Below, piece by piece: positions 49,123 through 60,344 of a stretch of DNA of 64,000 bases. The notes under the pieces were generated by a model. It saw only the letters and a program-made list of their open reading frames with translations, was not told the origin of the DNA and did no database searches. Within the stretch, counting starts at the first letter, position 1; each line of letters begins with the position of its first letter. Origin of the DNA: Thermincola ferriacetica (GTDB lineage: Bacteria; Bacillota; Thermincolia; Thermincolales; Thermincolaceae); NCBI RefSeq assembly GCF_001263415.1, contig NZ_LGTE01000012.1, forward strand, positions 1 through 64,000, read 5' to 3'. Both the position numbers and the translations under genes were made by a program.

Positions 49123-50214
49123 TTATTTTTTCTGTGCCTGCTCTGCAGCCGGCTTGGGATCCTGGAACCAGTGGCAGGTGTTACAATAAGTACCTGTAAC
49201 ATTCGGCCTGGGCTGGTTCTTATCATGGCAGGCGAAGCAGTTCTGCAGGCCCTTGTCTTTAGCCATCTGCGGGTGTTTGGACATCCAAGCACCGTCATGG
49301 TTGGCCGGACGCTTCAGGTGACAACCGTAGCAGTAGCTGTTAGCCCGTGCAAAATCAGCAATCAAGTCTCCGGTGGACGGAGTGGCAAACTTCTGACTTT
49401 CTTTATCATAGTGACATTTAGCACAGTTATTTACGTCTTTCCGTCCTTCCCTACCGTGAATAACCTTCCACTCTGGATTTTCGTGGGAAGGCAGGCTCTT
49501 CCTATCAGGGTAGTAGTGGCAAGCAGCACACTTAGTGGTAACTTTACGCTGTTCGTGACAATTAATACATACGAACATGTTCGGACGGCGCATTACCTGA
49601 GGAGCTGCTTGTTTAGCCAACTGCGGAGACCATTTGGAATAATCGGAATATTCAGGTCTCGTAGTAACCTTACGCTCGGCGATATTGCCATGGGTTACAA
49701 ACCTATGGCAAGATAGACAAGGTACCTTGGCAGCCTCGTGCTTTTCGTGCGGAGCAATCAGGTCAGGCAGCAGAGTGGCCAGCCTGTTTTGCATGGCATG
49801 ACAGCTTCTGCAGGCATCATCTGATACAGGATTATTGCGAATAGCGATGGGTTTCTGGAAAGAGCCGCTGTCATGGGCGCTCTTGTTTTGCTGGGGATCA
49901 TACCCTTTATGGCAGGTAAGACATGGAACATTGGCGTGTACGGAAGTCTGCCAGGTAGCAATTTCGGGCCACATTTCGTGACATTCGGTACACTGAGTCT
50001 GAGCTATTTCCGTATCACTTACCTTGGTAGGGGTTGCACCGCCTGCCTGGGTATCCTGCTTTTGCGTCGCGTCACCGGAGGTCTCCTTCTCGGGAGCAGT
50101 GGCTGGAGCCGTAGATGTTTGTTGTGAGCAACCTACAACCAGCAAGGCCAACAACACCAGCGCAGTTAATAACATAACCTTTTTCAAGGAAAATTTATGT
50201 AGCCTTTTTAACAC
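49123..50214 (-). CDS. Decaheme c-type cytochrome lipoprotein
   Basis: Ten CXXCH heme-binding motifs are present: CTECH, CLTCH, CRSCH, CLSCH, CINCH, CAACH, CAKCH, CYGCH, CFACH and CNTCH. A hydrophobic N terminus ending LLVVGC gives a lipobox with the cysteine at residue 29, so the protein is anchored outside the membrane. I use the GTG at 50214 behind AGGAGGGG. After the lipobox comes a Thr/Gln-rich linker of about 45 residues. Such cytochromes pass electrons between the membrane and extracellular or periplasm-like acceptors; the exact partner is unknown. The gene stands alone with its own terminator. Confidence 0.93.
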   Translation of the reverse strand: MLKRLHKFSLKKVMLLTALVLLALLVVGCSQQTSTAPATAPEKETSGDATQKQDTQAGGATPTKVSDTEIAQTQCTECHEMWPEIATWQTSVHANVPCLTCHKGYDPQQNKSAHDSGSFQKPIAIRNNPVSDDACRSCHAMQNRLATLLPDLIAPHEKHEAAKVPCLSCHRFVTHGNIAERKVTTRPEYSDYSKWSPQLAKQAAPQVMRRPNMFVCINCHEQRKVTTKCAACHYYPDRKSLPSHENPEWKVIHGREGRKDVNNCAKCHYDKESQKFATPSTGDLIADFARANSYCYGCHLKRPANHDGAWMSKHPQMAKDKGLQNCFACHDKNQPRPNVTGTYCNTCHWFQDPKPAAEQAQKK

Positions 50215-50362
50215 TCTCTTTTCCCCTCCTTTCCCTAAATTTTTCAAAAGTCCTAATCTAATCTATTCTATTAAAACCGTTATATTCCTCTTTAAATTGC
50301 TTAGTTTAATTAAGTTTTTTTGCGAAAAAAGCTGATTTTTGCTCAATCTTTGACAAAAAGAA

Positions 50363-50388
50363 ATAAGGAAGGCAATATCCTTCCTTAT
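50363..50388 (-). terminator. Terminator of the ribosomal operon after rpsI
   Basis: ATAAGGAAGGA and CCTTCCTTAT form a hairpin followed by TTCTTTTTG on the minus strand, 12 bases past the rpsI stop. Confidence 0.8.
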
Positions 50389-50399
50389 AACTACCAAAA

Positions 50400-50792
50400 T
50401 TACCGTTTTGAGTATTGTGGGGCCCGGCGGGCTTTTTTCAAACCGTACTTCTTTCTTTCCTTCATTCTGGGGTCTCTGGTCAGGAAACCGGCTTTTTTTA
50501 ACGCCGGACGCAGGTTAGGATCGGCCTTGATCAATGCCCTGGCTATGCCCAGCCTTACAGCGCCTGCCTGTCCTGACGTACCGCCTCCGCGCACACTAGC
50601 CAGAACATTATACTGGCCTAATGTATTAGTCAGATTCAAGGGCTGCTTTATTATCATTTCCAAGGTTTTCTTACCAAAGTATTCATCTAAACTTCTATTG
50701 TTAACGGTGACATTTCCGTCACCGGGTACTAACCGTACACGGGCTACTGCGTTTTTTCTCCGTCCGGTACCATAGTATTGGACCTGAGCCAT
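50400..50792 (-). CDS. rpsI: 30S ribosomal protein S9
   Basis: The 130-residue protein has the S9 start [17 protein letters not shown] and the basic [12 protein letters not shown] tail that reaches the P-site tRNA. It follows rplM by 23 bases, the usual pairing. Confidence 0.98.
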   Translation of the reverse strand: MAQVQYYGTGRRKNAVARVRLVPGDGNVTVNNRSLDEYFGKKTLEMIIKQPLNLTNTLGQYNVLASVRGGGTSGQAGAVRLGIARALIKADPNLRPALKKAGFLTRDPRMKERKKYGLKKARRAPQYSKR

Positions 50793-50815
50793 GAATTATC
50801 CCCTCCTTCCTTTCT

Positions 50816-51250
50816 TTATTCCCCGATTTGCCATACTTCCGGCTTTTGAGCCTGATGTGGGTGTTCAGAACCACGGTATACCCTCAGCTTCTTGAGCATT
50901 GCCCTGCCCAAACGGTTGTGAGGAAGCATACCTTTAACGGCTTTTTCCACTGCTCTTTCGGGTTTTGTTCTTAAAAGAGTTTCATAATTCATAGTCTTCA
51001 GCCCACCTGGGTATCCGGTATGGCGAACATAAAGTTTTTGGCTTCTTTTCTTACCGGTTAATTCAACCTTTTCTGCATTGATTACTATTACATGATCTCC
51101 AGTATCAACATGTGGGGTGAAAATCGGTTTATGTTTGCCTCTGAGGAGCCTGGCCACTTCGGAAGCCAATCTGCCCAGCGGCTTACCGGCAGCATCGATA
51201 ACATACCATTTTCTTTGTATGTCCTCGGCTTTAGCCATGTAAGTATTCAT
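50816..51250 (-). CDS. rplM: 50S ribosomal protein L13
   Basis: The 144-residue protein starts at 51250 behind GGAGGG and shows the L13 core ([30 protein letters not shown]). It has its own promoter and leader and is co-transcribed with rpsI. The frame is open seven codons further upstream, but that start lies inside the leader. Confidence 0.97.
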   Translation of the reverse strand: MNTYMAKAEDIQRKWYVIDAAGKPLGRLASEVARLLRGKHKPIFTPHVDTGDHVIVINAEKVELTGKKRSQKLYVRHTGYPGGLKTMNYETLLRTKPERAVEKAVKGMLPHNRLGRAMLKKLRVYRGSEHPHQAQKPEVWQIGE

Positions 51251-51292
51251 CCTATTCCCTCCTTGCTGCAAACAGTTATAAACTTTTTATGT

Positions 51293-51318
51293 GTGTTACT
51301 ATCTACCACTAGTAACAC
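51293..51318 (-). promoter_or_regulatory. Candidate L13 leader hairpin
   Basis: GTGTTAC and GTAACAC form a perfect 7-bp stem with a 12-base loop between the promoter and rplM. Firmicutes often carry an autoregulatory L13 leader here; the match to that family is inferred from position. Confidence 0.45.
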
Positions 51319-51364
51319 AGAGATCCGGGGCTGTGGACCTTATATGTGCAAAAATCACAAGAAT

Positions 51365-51393
51365 ATTTTAATATACAGGAAATGTCATGTCAA
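51365..51393 (-). promoter_or_regulatory. Promoter of rplM-rpsI
   Basis: TTGACA (51393-51388) and TAAAAT (51370-51365) with a 17-base spacer. It starts four bases from the truA stop codon. Confidence 0.8.
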
Positions 51394-51396
51394 GTT

Positions 51397-52146
51397 TTAG
51401 TATTCAACCCGCATAAGGCATAACCCCTGCGGCGGGACTGTAGGCCCTGCCAGCGTACGGTCCCCAGAAGCTATAATATCTTTCATTTCCTCCACCCTCA
51501 ACTTGCCTTGGCCAATATAGAGTAACGTGCCTGTTATTATACGCACCATATTGTAAAGGAAGCCGTTTGCTTCTAAGTAAACGTGGATTAATTCTCCCTC
51601 TTGTTCAACCTCAGCCCTATACATAGTCCGAATGGAACTACGGGCCGTGGAACCGGCAGCCCTGAAGGCCGAAAAATCATGTTGTCCCACCAGAAAAGAA
51701 GCTGCTTTTCGCATATTATCCACATTGAGCTTATAAGGAACAAACAACGAGTAACGGCGAAAAAAAACCGATGGTACTGTGTCGTTAAAAATAGTGTATC
51801 TGTAGGTTTTCTTCTTAGCCCAAAACTGGGCGTGAAAATCTCCGGGCGCCTCTACAGCATCTTTGGCCACAATATCTTCAGGCAATACGCTGTTTAATGC
51901 CCGTACAAAATTCCCAGTGGGTATTGAAGACTCGGTATAAAAATTTATCACCTGACCCTGCGCATGAACACCGGCATCAGTTCTCCCGGCCCCGGTAACA
52001 GAAATTTCCTCTCCGGTGAGCTTTCTGAGAGCTTTTTCCAAAGCCTCCTGAATTGTAGGCAGATTCTGGTCTGCCTGTTTCTGGAAACCGTGATATGATG
52101 TTCCATCGTATTCAACGGTCATTTTAATGTTTCTCACCCTTGCCAC
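51397..52146 (-). CDS. truA: tRNA pseudouridine(38-40) synthase
   Basis: TruA makes pseudouridine at positions 38-40 of tRNA anticodon stems. The catalytic aspartate lies in GRTDAGVHA, and the 249-residue length is usual. Its GTG start abuts the ecfT stop with no gap, so the two are probably coupled. Order ecfA1-ecfA2-ecfT-truA-rplM-rpsI is the classic Firmicute arrangement. Confidence 0.96.
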   Translation of the reverse strand: MARVRNIKMTVEYDGTSYHGFQKQADQNLPTIQEALEKALRKLTGEEISVTGAGRTDAGVHAQGQVINFYTESSIPTGNFVRALNSVLPEDIVAKDAVEAPGDFHAQFWAKKKTYRYTIFNDTVPSVFFRRYSLFVPYKLNVDNMRKAASFLVGQHDFSAFRAAGSTARSSIRTMYRAEVEQEGELIHVYLEANGFLYNMVRIITGTLLYIGQGKLRVEEMKDIIASGDRTLAGPTVPPQGLCLMRVEY

Positions 52147-52947
52147 CTACCAGTTCATGCGGTACCCCACAACAACAACCAGGACAGCAGTCAACAAAAC
52201 CATTACCAGGTAATCCCAAGGAGAAAACTTCATAATTTTCATTCTTGTTCGGGGAATTCCTACCCTATAGGCTCTAGATTCCATAGCCAGGGCCAGTTCG
52301 TCAGCGCGCCGGAAAGCACTGAGCAAGATAGGCACCATAAGAGCTGTCATATGACCGATTCTGGTTATAATATTGCCCGTATCAAACTGGGCACCCCTGG
52401 ACATCTGAGCCTTTTTGATTTTATCAGTTTCTTCCCAGATAGTAGGGATAAACCTTAACGCAATCACCATCATGAGCGCCAGTTCGTCGGCCGGGAGCCC
52501 TATCCTTTTAAAAGGCCGGAAAATGGCCAACAGTCCATCAGTCAGAGCCATGGGCGATGTGGTTAAGGTAACCAGCGAAGTGACAGAAACAATATAAAAA
52601 AGCTTTAAGGACATGGTGATCCCCTGGTTAAACCCTTCCCTGGATACCTGCAAAAATCCCCACTTGAACATAAGTTGTCCCGGCGTAAAAAGAAAATGCG
52701 CTATAATAGTAAAAATGATCAGAAATAACACCAATTTAACAGAATTCAAAAAAGCTTTCAGTGAAACCCCGGATAGAAATATCATCATCACCGTCAATAA
52801 ACCAAAGGCAAACAAAACCTGCATTTTATTAATCAGCATTATGGTGGTAATCAAAACAAAAGACGCAAATATTTTTGTCCTGGGGTCTAATCTGTGCAAA
52901 AATGAATTTCTCGGCACAAACCGGCCAAAAGCCAGGGAATCTATCAA
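52147..52947 (-). CDS. ecfT: ECF transporter transmembrane protein EcfT
   Basis: EcfT is the membrane scaffold of the general energy-coupling factor module that works with vitamin-specific S components. The 266-residue protein has several membrane helices, the family's charged C-terminal region (MSRGAQFDTG and ALAMESRAYRVG with Ala-Arg-Gly/Arg-Ala-like motifs) and overlaps ecfA2 by four bases. S components are not in the window. Confidence 0.95.
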   Translation of the reverse strand: MIDSLAFGRFVPRNSFLHRLDPRTKIFASFVLITTIMLINKMQVLFAFGLLTVMMIFLSGVSLKAFLNSVKLVLFLIIFTIIAHFLFTPGQLMFKWGFLQVSREGFNQGITMSLKLFYIVSVTSLVTLTTSPMALTDGLLAIFRPFKRIGLPADELALMMVIALRFIPTIWEETDKIKKAQMSRGAQFDTGNIITRIGHMTALMVPILLSAFRRADELALAMESRAYRVGIPRTRMKIMKFSPWDYLVMVLLTAVLVVVVGYRMNW

Positions 52948-53804
52948 CGGTTCTCCCCCCTCAGAAGATTTGCAATTGCCTTTTTAGCTTCCTCTAAAGT
53001 GGTAAACCTGTTTGGGGGGTTCAACCCTCGCGCCTTTAGTTTATACTCCAATTCCAAAAGCTGAGGCACGCCTAATTTTACCTTTTCGCATAATTCAACC
53101 TGGCTGAATACCTCCATTGGTTTGCCCTGGAGCGCAAGCCGCCCTTTATGGAAAACTATAACCTTGTCAGCATAAGTTAAAACTTCATTTAGATTGTGAG
53201 TCACCCAAACAATCGTCAGGCCCAAATCTTTTTTTAACCGGGCAATCTCCCGCAGCAGCCTCTCCCGACCACAGGGATCTAATCCTGCCGTTGCTTCATC
53301 CAGCACCATAATTTGAGGTCTCATGGCCAGTACGCTGGCAATAGCCACTTTACGCTTTTCTCCCCCACTCAGCTCCAAAGGAGACCGGTCCTTAAAATCC
53401 CCGTAATCAAGCCCTACTTTCTCCAGAGCGGTTCTTACAGCCTCCGTCACCTCCGCATCCTTAAATCCTAAATTGCGTGGCCCGTAGGCTACTTCGTTGT
53501 AAACAGTTGTTTCAAAGATTTGGTGTTCGGGGTACTGAAAAACCAGTCCCACAGTTCGCCTGACCTCAACGAGCGGAACCCCTTTGGCATTGATATCTTT
53601 GCCATTTATCAAAACCTGGCCGGAAGTAGGCTTTAACAACCCGTTTAAATGCTGAATAAATGTGGATTTCCCTGAGCCTGTGGAACCCACAATGGCGGCC
53701 CACGTACCCCTTTCAATAGTCACATTAACGTCTATCAAGGCCTTGTTCTCCATGGCCGTACCTTTTGCATAAATATGACTCAGGTTGCGTGTTTCAATGT
53801 GCAT
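52944..53804 (-). CDS. ecfA2: ECF transporter ATPase EcfA2
   Basis: The 286-residue ATPase has a Walker A GSTGSGKST (about 37-45), the LSGGEKRKVAIA signature and Walker B VLDEATAGLD. It overlaps ecfA1 by 25 bases. It pairs with EcfA1 and EcfT to power vitamin or metal uptake. Confidence 0.96.
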   Translation of the reverse strand: MHIETRNLSHIYAKGTAMENKALIDVNVTIERGTWAAIVGSTGSGKSTFIQHLNGLLKPTSGQVLINGKDINAKGVPLVEVRRTVGLVFQYPEHQIFETTVYNEVAYGPRNLGFKDAEVTEAVRTALEKVGLDYGDFKDRSPLELSGGEKRKVAIASVLAMRPQIMVLDEATAGLDPCGRERLLREIARLKKDLGLTIVWVTHNLNEVLTYADKVIVFHKGRLALQGKPMEVFSQVELCEKVKLGVPQLLELEYKLKARGLNPPNRFTTLEEAKKAIANLLRGENR

Positions 53805-54628
53805 AGATAATCCACCATTTCATCGACTGTTAAAATACTGGCAGGGATATTAAACCCCTCATTTCTCAGCATGGCTGCCAAACAATTTATTTGGGGGACC
53901 TCCAAGTTTTGGCTGATTAGAAAATCGGGCTCACTGAAAATTTCCTCCGGCGTCCCCTCCCGCAGGATGGTCCCGTTGCCAAATATACAAACCCGGTCGG
54001 CCAGGGCTGCTTCTTCCATTAAATGGGTTACTAATATAATAGTCATTCCTCTTTTGTGTAAACGCAGCAAAATGTCAAACAAACGCCTCCTGCCAGCCGG
54101 GTCAAGCATAGAACTTGGTTCATCCAAAACCAGGCAATCAGGCCGCATAGCCAATAATCCTGCTATGGCAACCCTTTGTTTTTGGCCACCGGACAGGGTA
54201 TGTACCGTTTGATGCCGGTAAGGGGTCATCTCCACAGCTTCCAGAGCCTCAGCTACTCTTTTTTGTATTTCTACCGGTGGCAGGGCTAGGTTCTCAGGGC
54301 CGAAAGCCACATCTTCTTCCACAATAGAAGAGACCAACTGGTTTTCCGGGTTTTGAAACAACAGCCCCACTTTCCGTCTGATTTCCAATAGATTGTCCTG
54401 GTTAGCCGTATCCAGGCCGTCTACTGTGACCCGTCCTTTCGAAGGTAAAAGGATCCCGTTAAAATGTTTGACCAGGGTTGATTTACCTGAACCATTCGGT
54501 CCAATGACAGCCAGAAATTCGCCCCGCCCAACCCGCAGGTTAACCCCTTTGAGCACAGGCCGCGCGGCTCTATGGTTATCATCTGGGTAGGTAAATTCCA
54601 CACCGGCCATCTCGACGAGAGTGACCAT
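53780..54628 (-). CDS. ecfA1: ECF transporter ATPase EcfA1
   Basis: The 282-residue ATPase has a Walker [10 protein letters not shown], the [13 protein letters not shown] signature and Walker [12 protein letters not shown]. The start at 54628 has GGAGGG; the frame is open 18 codons more. It follows rplQ with a gap of about 150 bases in which no gene is seen. Confidence 0.95.
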   Translation of the reverse strand: MVTLVEMAGVEFTYPDDNHRAARPVLKGVNLRVGRGEFLAVIGPNGSGKSTLVKHFNGILLPSKGRVTVDGLDTANQDNLLEIRRKVGLLFQNPENQLVSSIVEEDVAFGPENLALPPVEIQKRVAEALEAVEMTPYRHQTVHTLSGGQKQRVAIAGLLAMRPDCLVLDEPSSMLDPAGRRRLFDILLRLHKRGMTIILVTHLMEEAALADRVCIFGNGTILREGTPEEIFSEPDFLISQNLEVPQINCLAAMLRNEGFNIPASILTVDEMVDYLCTLKHAT

Positions 54629-54777
54629 AAAATCCCTCCGCTTAAATAACACACATTTCTTGTTATCGAACCGCAATCCCAAATCAGGTTATAAAGAAAG
54701 AGAAGCCAGGAGTACCGTTTACTTGACTATTTTGTAAACATCCTGACCTCGTGCCCTTTTTAATTCCTGTATTGGGA

Positions 54778-55116
54778 TTAAACTAATTCCAGGATAACCA
54801 TTTCTGCCGCATCGCCACGGCGATTTCCAACCTTGATAATCTTGGTGTAACCTCCCTGCCTGTCTTCATACCGGGTTGCCAAAACATCAAACAGTTTGGT
54901 TACCACTTCTTCATCCTGAATCATTGCCAGCGCCTGGCGCCTTGCATGTAAGTCGCCGCGCTTAGCAAGGGTAATAGCTTTTTCAGCTAAACGGTTGACA
55001 GACTTTGCTCTGGGAGCTGTGGTCTGGATTCTTTCCTCTCGCAACAGAGAAGTTACCAGGTTTTTTAGCATAGCATTCCTATGAGCAGTAGGACGTCTTA
55101 ATTTGGATAACCCCAC
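54778..55116 (-). CDS. rplQ: 50S ribosomal protein L17
   Basis: The 112-residue protein has the L17 start [20 protein letters not shown] and ERIQTT. It follows rpoA, as in almost all bacteria. Confidence 0.98.
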   Translation of the reverse strand: MGLSKLRRPTAHRNAMLKNLVTSLLREERIQTTAPRAKSVNRLAEKAITLAKRGDLHARRQALAMIQDEEVVTKLFDVLATRYEDRQGGYTKIIKVGNRRGDAAEMVILELV

Positions 55117-55130
55117 GACAATCCCTCCCT

Positions 55131-56078
55131 TTAGTCTTCAGATTTTTTGAGCGACAAACCAAGTTCGGCCAATTTATTAATAACCTCTTCAAGGGATTTT
55201 TTCCCGAGATTCCTGACCTTTATCATATCCTCTTCGGTCCGCTGAGTAAGCTCTTCCACGGTATTAATCCCGGCCCGCTTAAGACAATTGTATGAACGAA
55301 CTGACAAGTCCAATTCCTCAATTGTCATCTCCAAAATTTTATCCTTTTCTTCCTCTTCTTTTTCCACCATTATTTCAACATCTTTGATATTTTCTGTCAA
55401 GCCTATAAACAGGCGCAGGTGCTCGCTTAATATCTTGGCTGACAAGCTGGTAGCCTCGTCAGGACGGATGCTGCCGTTAGTCCACACTTCCAGGGTCAGC
55501 TTGTCATAATCAGTAATCTGGCCTACCCGGGTATCTTCAATGTAGTAATTTACCCGCCGAACAGGCGAAAAAGCCGAATCAACCGGGATAATACCGATTA
55601 CATGATCGTCTTTTTTATTCCTTTCCGCAGGTACATATCCTCTACCCTTTGCAACGTTAATCTCCATAACTAAACGAGCATCATCGGATAAAGTAGCGAT
55701 ATGTAACTCCGGATTCAGGATCTCCACATCAGCATCAGTTATTATATTTCCTGCCTTAACCTCACCCGGTCCTTTTGACTCAATGCGGAGGACTTTTTCC
55801 TCGTCGGTATACATCTTAAGGCACAATTCTTTCAGGTTAAGAATAATGTCTGTAACATCTTCATAAACACCGGGAACAGTAGAAAATTCGTGCAGTACTC
55901 CATCAATTTTGACCGATGTAACCGCAGCACCCGGGAGAGATGATAACAGAATCCTTCTCAGAGAATTACCCAGAGTAATTCCGTATCCTCTCTCCAGGGG
56001 TTCTACTACGAACTTGCCATAAGTATTGTCTTCACTGAGTTCCACACACTCAATTTTGGGCTTTTCAATTTCCAACAT
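55131..56078 (-). CDS. rpoA: RNA polymerase alpha subunit
   Basis: The 315-residue protein has the N-terminal dimerisation domain ([20 protein letters not shown]) and the C-terminal promoter-contact domain ([16 protein letters not shown]). Length and place between rpsD and rplQ are standard. Confidence 0.98.
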   Translation of the reverse strand: MLEIEKPKIECVELSEDNTYGKFVVEPLERGYGITLGNSLRRILLSSLPGAAVTSVKIDGVLHEFSTVPGVYEDVTDIILNLKELCLKMYTDEEKVLRIESKGPGEVKAGNIITDADVEILNPELHIATLSDDARLVMEINVAKGRGYVPAERNKKDDHVIGIIPVDSAFSPVRRVNYYIEDTRVGQITDYDKLTLEVWTNGSIRPDEATSLSAKILSEHLRLFIGLTENIKDVEIMVEKEEEEKDKILEMTIEELDLSVRSYNCLKRAGINTVEELTQRTEEDMIKVRNLGKKSLEEVINKLAELGLSLKKSED

Positions 56079-56120
56079 AAGATAACCCTCCTTCTAGAGA
56101 ACTCGATTAATCCCGGCCTT

Positions 56121-56747
56121 TTATCTAGAGTACAGCTCAACAATGAGGTGCTCCTCAATAGGCACGTCAATCTCTTCTCTGGAAGGAATAGCAACCACCT
56201 TTCCTAGATGCTGATCTACGTCCAATTCCAACCAAGCGGGGGGAGTCTTATGAGCAGCCTGCTCCAAAAGCTCCTTAATTCTCGGCAGTTCCAGACTCTT
56301 TTCCTTGATTTTTATAACATCGCCAACCTTCAAAGAGTAGGATGGGATGTTCACCTTTTTGTCGTTTACGGTGAAATGACCATGGCGAACCAACTGCCTG
56401 GCTTCCGTCCTGGATGAAGCAAAGCCTAACCGGTAAACAACATTGTCCAACCTTCTTTCCAGTAATCGGAGCAAATTCTCACCGGTAACCCCGGGCTGGC
56501 GGTCAGCTTTAGCAAAGTAGTTCCGGAACTGTTTTTCCAGAACACCGTAGATTCTTCTGGCCTTTTGTTTTTCCCTTAACTGAATTCCGTATTCAGAAAT
56601 CTTCTTCCGTCCCTGGCCGTGCATACCGGGGGCATACCCTCTACGGTCTATGGCACACTTGTCACTGTAGCATCTATCACCTTTCAGGTACAATTTAGCG
56701 CCTTCTCTACGACACAATCTGCAAACAGGCCCCGTATATCTTGCCAT
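56121..56747 (-). CDS. rpsD: 30S ribosomal protein S4
   Basis: The 208-residue protein starts [16 protein letters not shown] and keeps a four-cysteine zinc-type N terminus (CRLC and CYSDKC), plus an S4 RNA-binding domain ([21 protein letters not shown]). It follows rpsK. Confidence 0.97.
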   Translation of the reverse strand: MARYTGPVCRLCRREGAKLYLKGDRCYSDKCAIDRRGYAPGMHGQGRKKISEYGIQLREKQKARRIYGVLEKQFRNYFAKADRQPGVTGENLLRLLERRLDNVVYRLGFASSRTEARQLVRHGHFTVNDKKVNIPSYSLKVGDVIKIKEKSLELPRIKELLEQAAHKTPPAWLELDVDQHLGKVVAIPSREEIDVPIEEHLIVELYSR

Positions 56748-56761
56748 TATTTAAACACCTC

Positions 56762-57148
56762 CTAAACCCTTCTTCTCTTGGGCGGCCTACAACCGTTGTG
56801 TGGTATTGGTGTAACATCTTTAATAACATTGACTTCAATTCCTGCCGCCTGAATAGCCCTGATAGCTGCCTCACGGCCGGCCCCAGGCCCTTTAACATAG
56901 ACTTCTACTTCTTTCATACCATGATCCATTGCTTCTTTTGCTGCCTTTTCAGCTGCCATCTGAGCAGCAAAAGGAGTGCTTTTCCTGGAACCCTTAAAGC
57001 CCATGACCCCTGCACTGGCCCAGGAAATAGCATTTCCTGCACGGTCACTAATGGTAACAATTGTATTATTAAAGGTTGATTTGATATGGGCAATACCTTG
57101 TTCCACATTTTTCCGCTCTTTACGTTTGCCCCTGACTCTTCGTGCCAT
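56762..57148 (-). CDS. rpsK: 30S ribosomal protein S11
   Basis: The 128-residue protein has S11 core motifs ([25 protein letters not shown] [11 protein letters not shown] and [12 protein letters not shown]). It sits between rpsM and rpsD. Confidence 0.98.
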   Translation of the reverse strand: MARRVRGKRKERKNVEQGIAHIKSTFNNTIVTISDRAGNAISWASAGVMGFKGSRKSTPFAAQMAAEKAAKEAMDHGMKEVEVYVKGPGAGREAAIRAIQAAGIEVNVIKDVTPIPHNGCRPPKRRRV

Positions 57149-57167
57149 CCACTCTTTCCCCCTTTAC

Positions 57168-57539
57168 TTATTTCTTACGCCTTACGCCAACGGTCTTAGC
57201 CGGTCCTTTCCGTGTCCGGGCGTTGGTCTTAGTTCTTTGGCCCCGTACAGGCAGTCCCCTACGGTGGCGCAATCCCCGGTAGCAGCCAATTTCCATCAGC
57301 CGCTTAATGTTTAAAGAAATCTCTCTTCTAAGGTCACCCTCAACTTTGTAGTTTTTATCAATTACTTCACGTAACTTAGCAACTTCTTCTTCAGTTAGGT
57401 CCCGAACTCTGGTATCAGGATTTACCCCTGTTTGACTTAAAATTTGATTGGCAGTCGGGCGGCCTATGCCAAAAATATAGGTTAAAGCAATCTCTACCCT
57501 TTTGTCCCGGGGCAAATCAACACCTGCTATCCTGGCCAT
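57168..57539 (-). CDS. rpsM: 30S ribosomal protein S13
   Basis: The 123-residue protein starts [16 protein letters not shown] and ends in a basic tail ([12 protein letters not shown]). It follows rpmJ. Confidence 0.98.
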   Translation of the reverse strand: MARIAGVDLPRDKRVEIALTYIFGIGRPTANQILSQTGVNPDTRVRDLTEEEVAKLREVIDKNYKVEGDLRREISLNIKRLMEIGCYRGLRHRRGLPVRGQRTKTNARTRKGPAKTVGVRRKK

Positions 57540-57588
57540 TAAATTACACCTCCGTCATTCCAATGTAAGTATAGTTTTCCGTGACAAC

Positions 57589-57950
<362 letters not shown>

Positions 57951-57982
57951 TAGGTCAACCAACCTCCTTAGTTCGACCTCTC

Positions 57983-58264
57983 TTACTCGAGACCGGTTAC
58001 CAAGTCTTCAATAGCCCTTCTTACCTCAGCATCGTCAACCTTTTTCCCTTGGGCAAGTTTGGCTTTTATCCCATCAGCAATTACGGGATATAATTGCAGA
58101 TGCTTAAGGTTTTTTTTCTTGGGATTTTCCACTTTTCTACAGTCTCCGTCCACCACCCGAACAAAGGCCTCATTCAGGACGTCATAAATGATGAAGAATC
58201 TCTTTTTATCACGGCCTGCCTTAGATTTCACAAGTTGCCCTATCCCCGGCTCATTAAGAGACAA
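57983..58264 (-). CDS. KOW-domain RNA-binding protein (L14e-like)
   Basis: The protein of about 93 residues starts with a KOW-like barrel ([20 protein letters not shown]) and has a basic second half. Such proteins commonly lie between map and infA in clostridia and resemble eukaryotic/archaeal L14e. The TTG at 58264 is placed seven bases after GGGAGG; a GTG three codons earlier lies inside that site. Exact function unknown. Confidence 0.85.
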   Translation of the reverse strand: MSLNEPGIGQLVKSKAGRDKKRFFIIYDVLNEAFVRVVDGDCRKVENPKKKNLKHLQLYPVIADGIKAKLAQGKKVDDAEVRRAIEDLVTGLE

Positions 58265-58308
58265 TATGAGCACCTCCCGTATGTTTGCATCAGGGAAATA
58301 AAACGGGA

Positions 58309-59055
58309 TTATATTGAAGTCAAGATCACTGGTTCATCTTCGGTAATGGCAACAGAGTGTTCAAAATGAGCAGATAACTTTCTATCCTTGGTAACAACTG
58401 TCCAATTATCTTCCAGAGTCATAACTTCAAATGTGCCCAGATTAACCATCGGTTCAATGGCCAAAGTCATCCCTGGCATCAGCCTTGGACCTCTTCCGGG
58501 CTTGCCGAAATTGGGAATTTGCGGCTCTTCGTGCATGTTCTTCCCTATGCCATGACCTACATAATCGCGTACAACAGAATAACCATGGCTTTCCACACAG
58601 CTTTGAATGGCATGAGATATATCGGACAACCGGTTACCTTTCCGGGCTTTACTGATTCCCTCATATAGGGAATTTTCTGTTACCCTGATCAGGTCCAATG
58701 CTTCTTTTGAACAATCTCCAACGGGTAAAGTAACTGCACTGTCCCCATAATATCCATTTATTTCCGCACCAATGTCAATACTAATAATATCACCGTTTTC
58801 CAGCTTTTTTAAACCGGGAATACCATGTACTACCTGCTCATTTACAGAGGCACAAATAGATGCCGGAAATCCCATATATCCTTTAAATGCCGGCCTAGCC
58901 CCTTTACTTCTGATGAAGTCTTCGGCAATGCTGTCCAGTTCACCGGTTGTAATGCCTGGTTTGAGGGCTTTTTGGACTTCCTGATGCGTTTGAGCAACTA
59001 TTCTGCCCGCATCACGCATATAGGCAATTTCCCGTTCGGATTTGCAATAAATCAC
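58309..59055 (-). CDS. map: Methionine aminopeptidase, type I
   Basis: Map removes the initiator methionine. The metal ligands are visible in [17 protein letters not shown] and [14 protein letters not shown]. 248 residues is normal; GTG start. It begins 20 bases after secY, where adk is usually interposed. Confidence 0.97.
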   Translation of the reverse strand: MIYCKSEREIAYMRDAGRIVAQTHQEVQKALKPGITTGELDSIAEDFIRSKGARPAFKGYMGFPASICASVNEQVVHGIPGLKKLENGDIISIDIGAEINGYYGDSAVTLPVGDCSKEALDLIRVTENSLYEGISKARKGNRLSDISHAIQSCVESHGYSVVRDYVGHGIGKNMHEEPQIPNFGKPGRGPRLMPGMTLAIEPMVNLGTFEVMTLEDNWTVVTKDRKLSAHFEHSVAITEDEPVILTSI

Positions 59056-59074
59056 TGAAAACCCTCTCCTGTAA

Positions 59075-60343
59075 TTATTTCATAAAGCCCTGATAATGAC
59101 GCATCAATAGATGGGATTCAATCTGTTTCATGGTCTCCAAAGCCACCCCAACAACGATCAGCAAACTGGTGCCGCCAAAGTAAATATTCGGTATTTTGGT
59201 AGCGCCTAGGATAATGGCCGGCAGAATAGCGATCAATGCAAGGAAGACGGCTCCGGACAACGTAATCCTTGTCAGTATTTTATCTAAATACTCGGCAGTT
59301 GGGCGTCCCGGTCTGAGTCCGGGTATAAACCCTCCGTATTTTTTCATGTTATCTGCAACATCCATCGGATTGAAAGTGATGGCAGTATAGAAATATGTGA
59401 AGAAAATTATCAATAAAGCGTACATTATACTGTGCGATACACTACCCCATGCAAACACCGAATTTATCCACTTAGAAAAAGCATTATTAGGGAAAAAATT
59501 TGCAATGGTAGTAGGAAACATTAATATTGATGATGCGAAAATTATCGGTATAACCCCGGCCTGGTTAACCTTCAGGGGAATATGGGTGCTCTGGCCACCG
59601 TAGACCCTACGACCGACAACCCTTTTCGCATACTGAACAGGTATCCGCCTTTGACCTTCGTTTACGGCCACTACTGCTGCTATAACCAGAGCAGCTACGA
59701 TTACCAGCAGTACAACACTCAACGGATTGACCGTTCCAACCCGAACAGCCTCATAAATATTGTAGAGCCCGCCCGGAATTCCGGCCACAATACCGGCAAA
59801 AATTATTAATGATATACCGTTGCCAATGCCTTTTTCAGTAATCTGTTCACCCAGCCACATGAGAAAGGCAGTCCCGGCGGTCAAGGTGATGGCAATAATC
59901 ATGTAAGAACCAAAGCTCGGATTCTCCAAGGCTCCGGCTGCCCTTAAAGTAAACGCCATTCCCAGGGATTGAACAAAACCTAAAACTACCGTTCCGTACC
60001 GAATATATTGGGTAATCTTTTTCCGGCCTTCCTCCCCTTCCTTGGAGAGCTGTTCCAGCTTGGGGATGACAACCGTTAATAACTGCATAATAATCGATGC
60101 GTTAATATAAGGGGTAATACTCATGGCAAAAATGGAAAATCTTTTAAAGGCGCCCCCCGAAATAACATCAAAAAATCCGAGGAGCGAACCTCCGCCCTTG
60201 ATGAGCTGCTCAATGGCTGTGTGGTTTATGCCGGGTACCGGTATATGGGCCCCGATTCGAAAAACCACAAACATAGCCAAGGTAAAGAGGATTTTTTTCC
60301 TCAGGTCTCCCAGCTTAAGGGAACTCTTTAGAGCTTCAAACAA
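59075..60343 (-). CDS. secY: Preprotein translocase subunit SecY
   Basis: The 422-residue channel protein has ten membrane helices and SecY motifs ([25 protein letters not shown], and [16 protein letters not shown] near the C-terminal cytosolic loop). TTG start behind GAGGTG. It follows rplO by one base. adk is absent downstream. Confidence 0.97.
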   Translation of the reverse strand: MFEALKSSLKLGDLRKKILFTLAMFVVFRIGAHIPVPGINHTAIEQLIKGGGSLLGFFDVISGGAFKRFSIFAMSITPYINASIIMQLLTVVIPKLEQLSKEGEEGRKKITQYIRYGTVVLGFVQSLGMAFTLRAAGALENPSFGSYMIIAITLTAGTAFLMWLGEQITEKGIGNGISLIIFAGIVAGIPGGLYNIYEAVRVGTVNPLSVVLLVIVAALVIAAVVAVNEGQRRIPVQYAKRVVGRRVYGGQSTHIPLKVNQAGVIPIIFASSILMFPTTIANFFPNNAFSKWINSVFAWGSVSHSIMYALLIIFFTYFYTAITFNPMDVADNMKKYGGFIPGLRPGRPTAEYLDKILTRITLSGAVFLALIAILPAIILGATKIPNIYFGGTSLLIVVGVALETMKQIESHLLMRHYQGFMK

Positions 60344-60344
60344 A

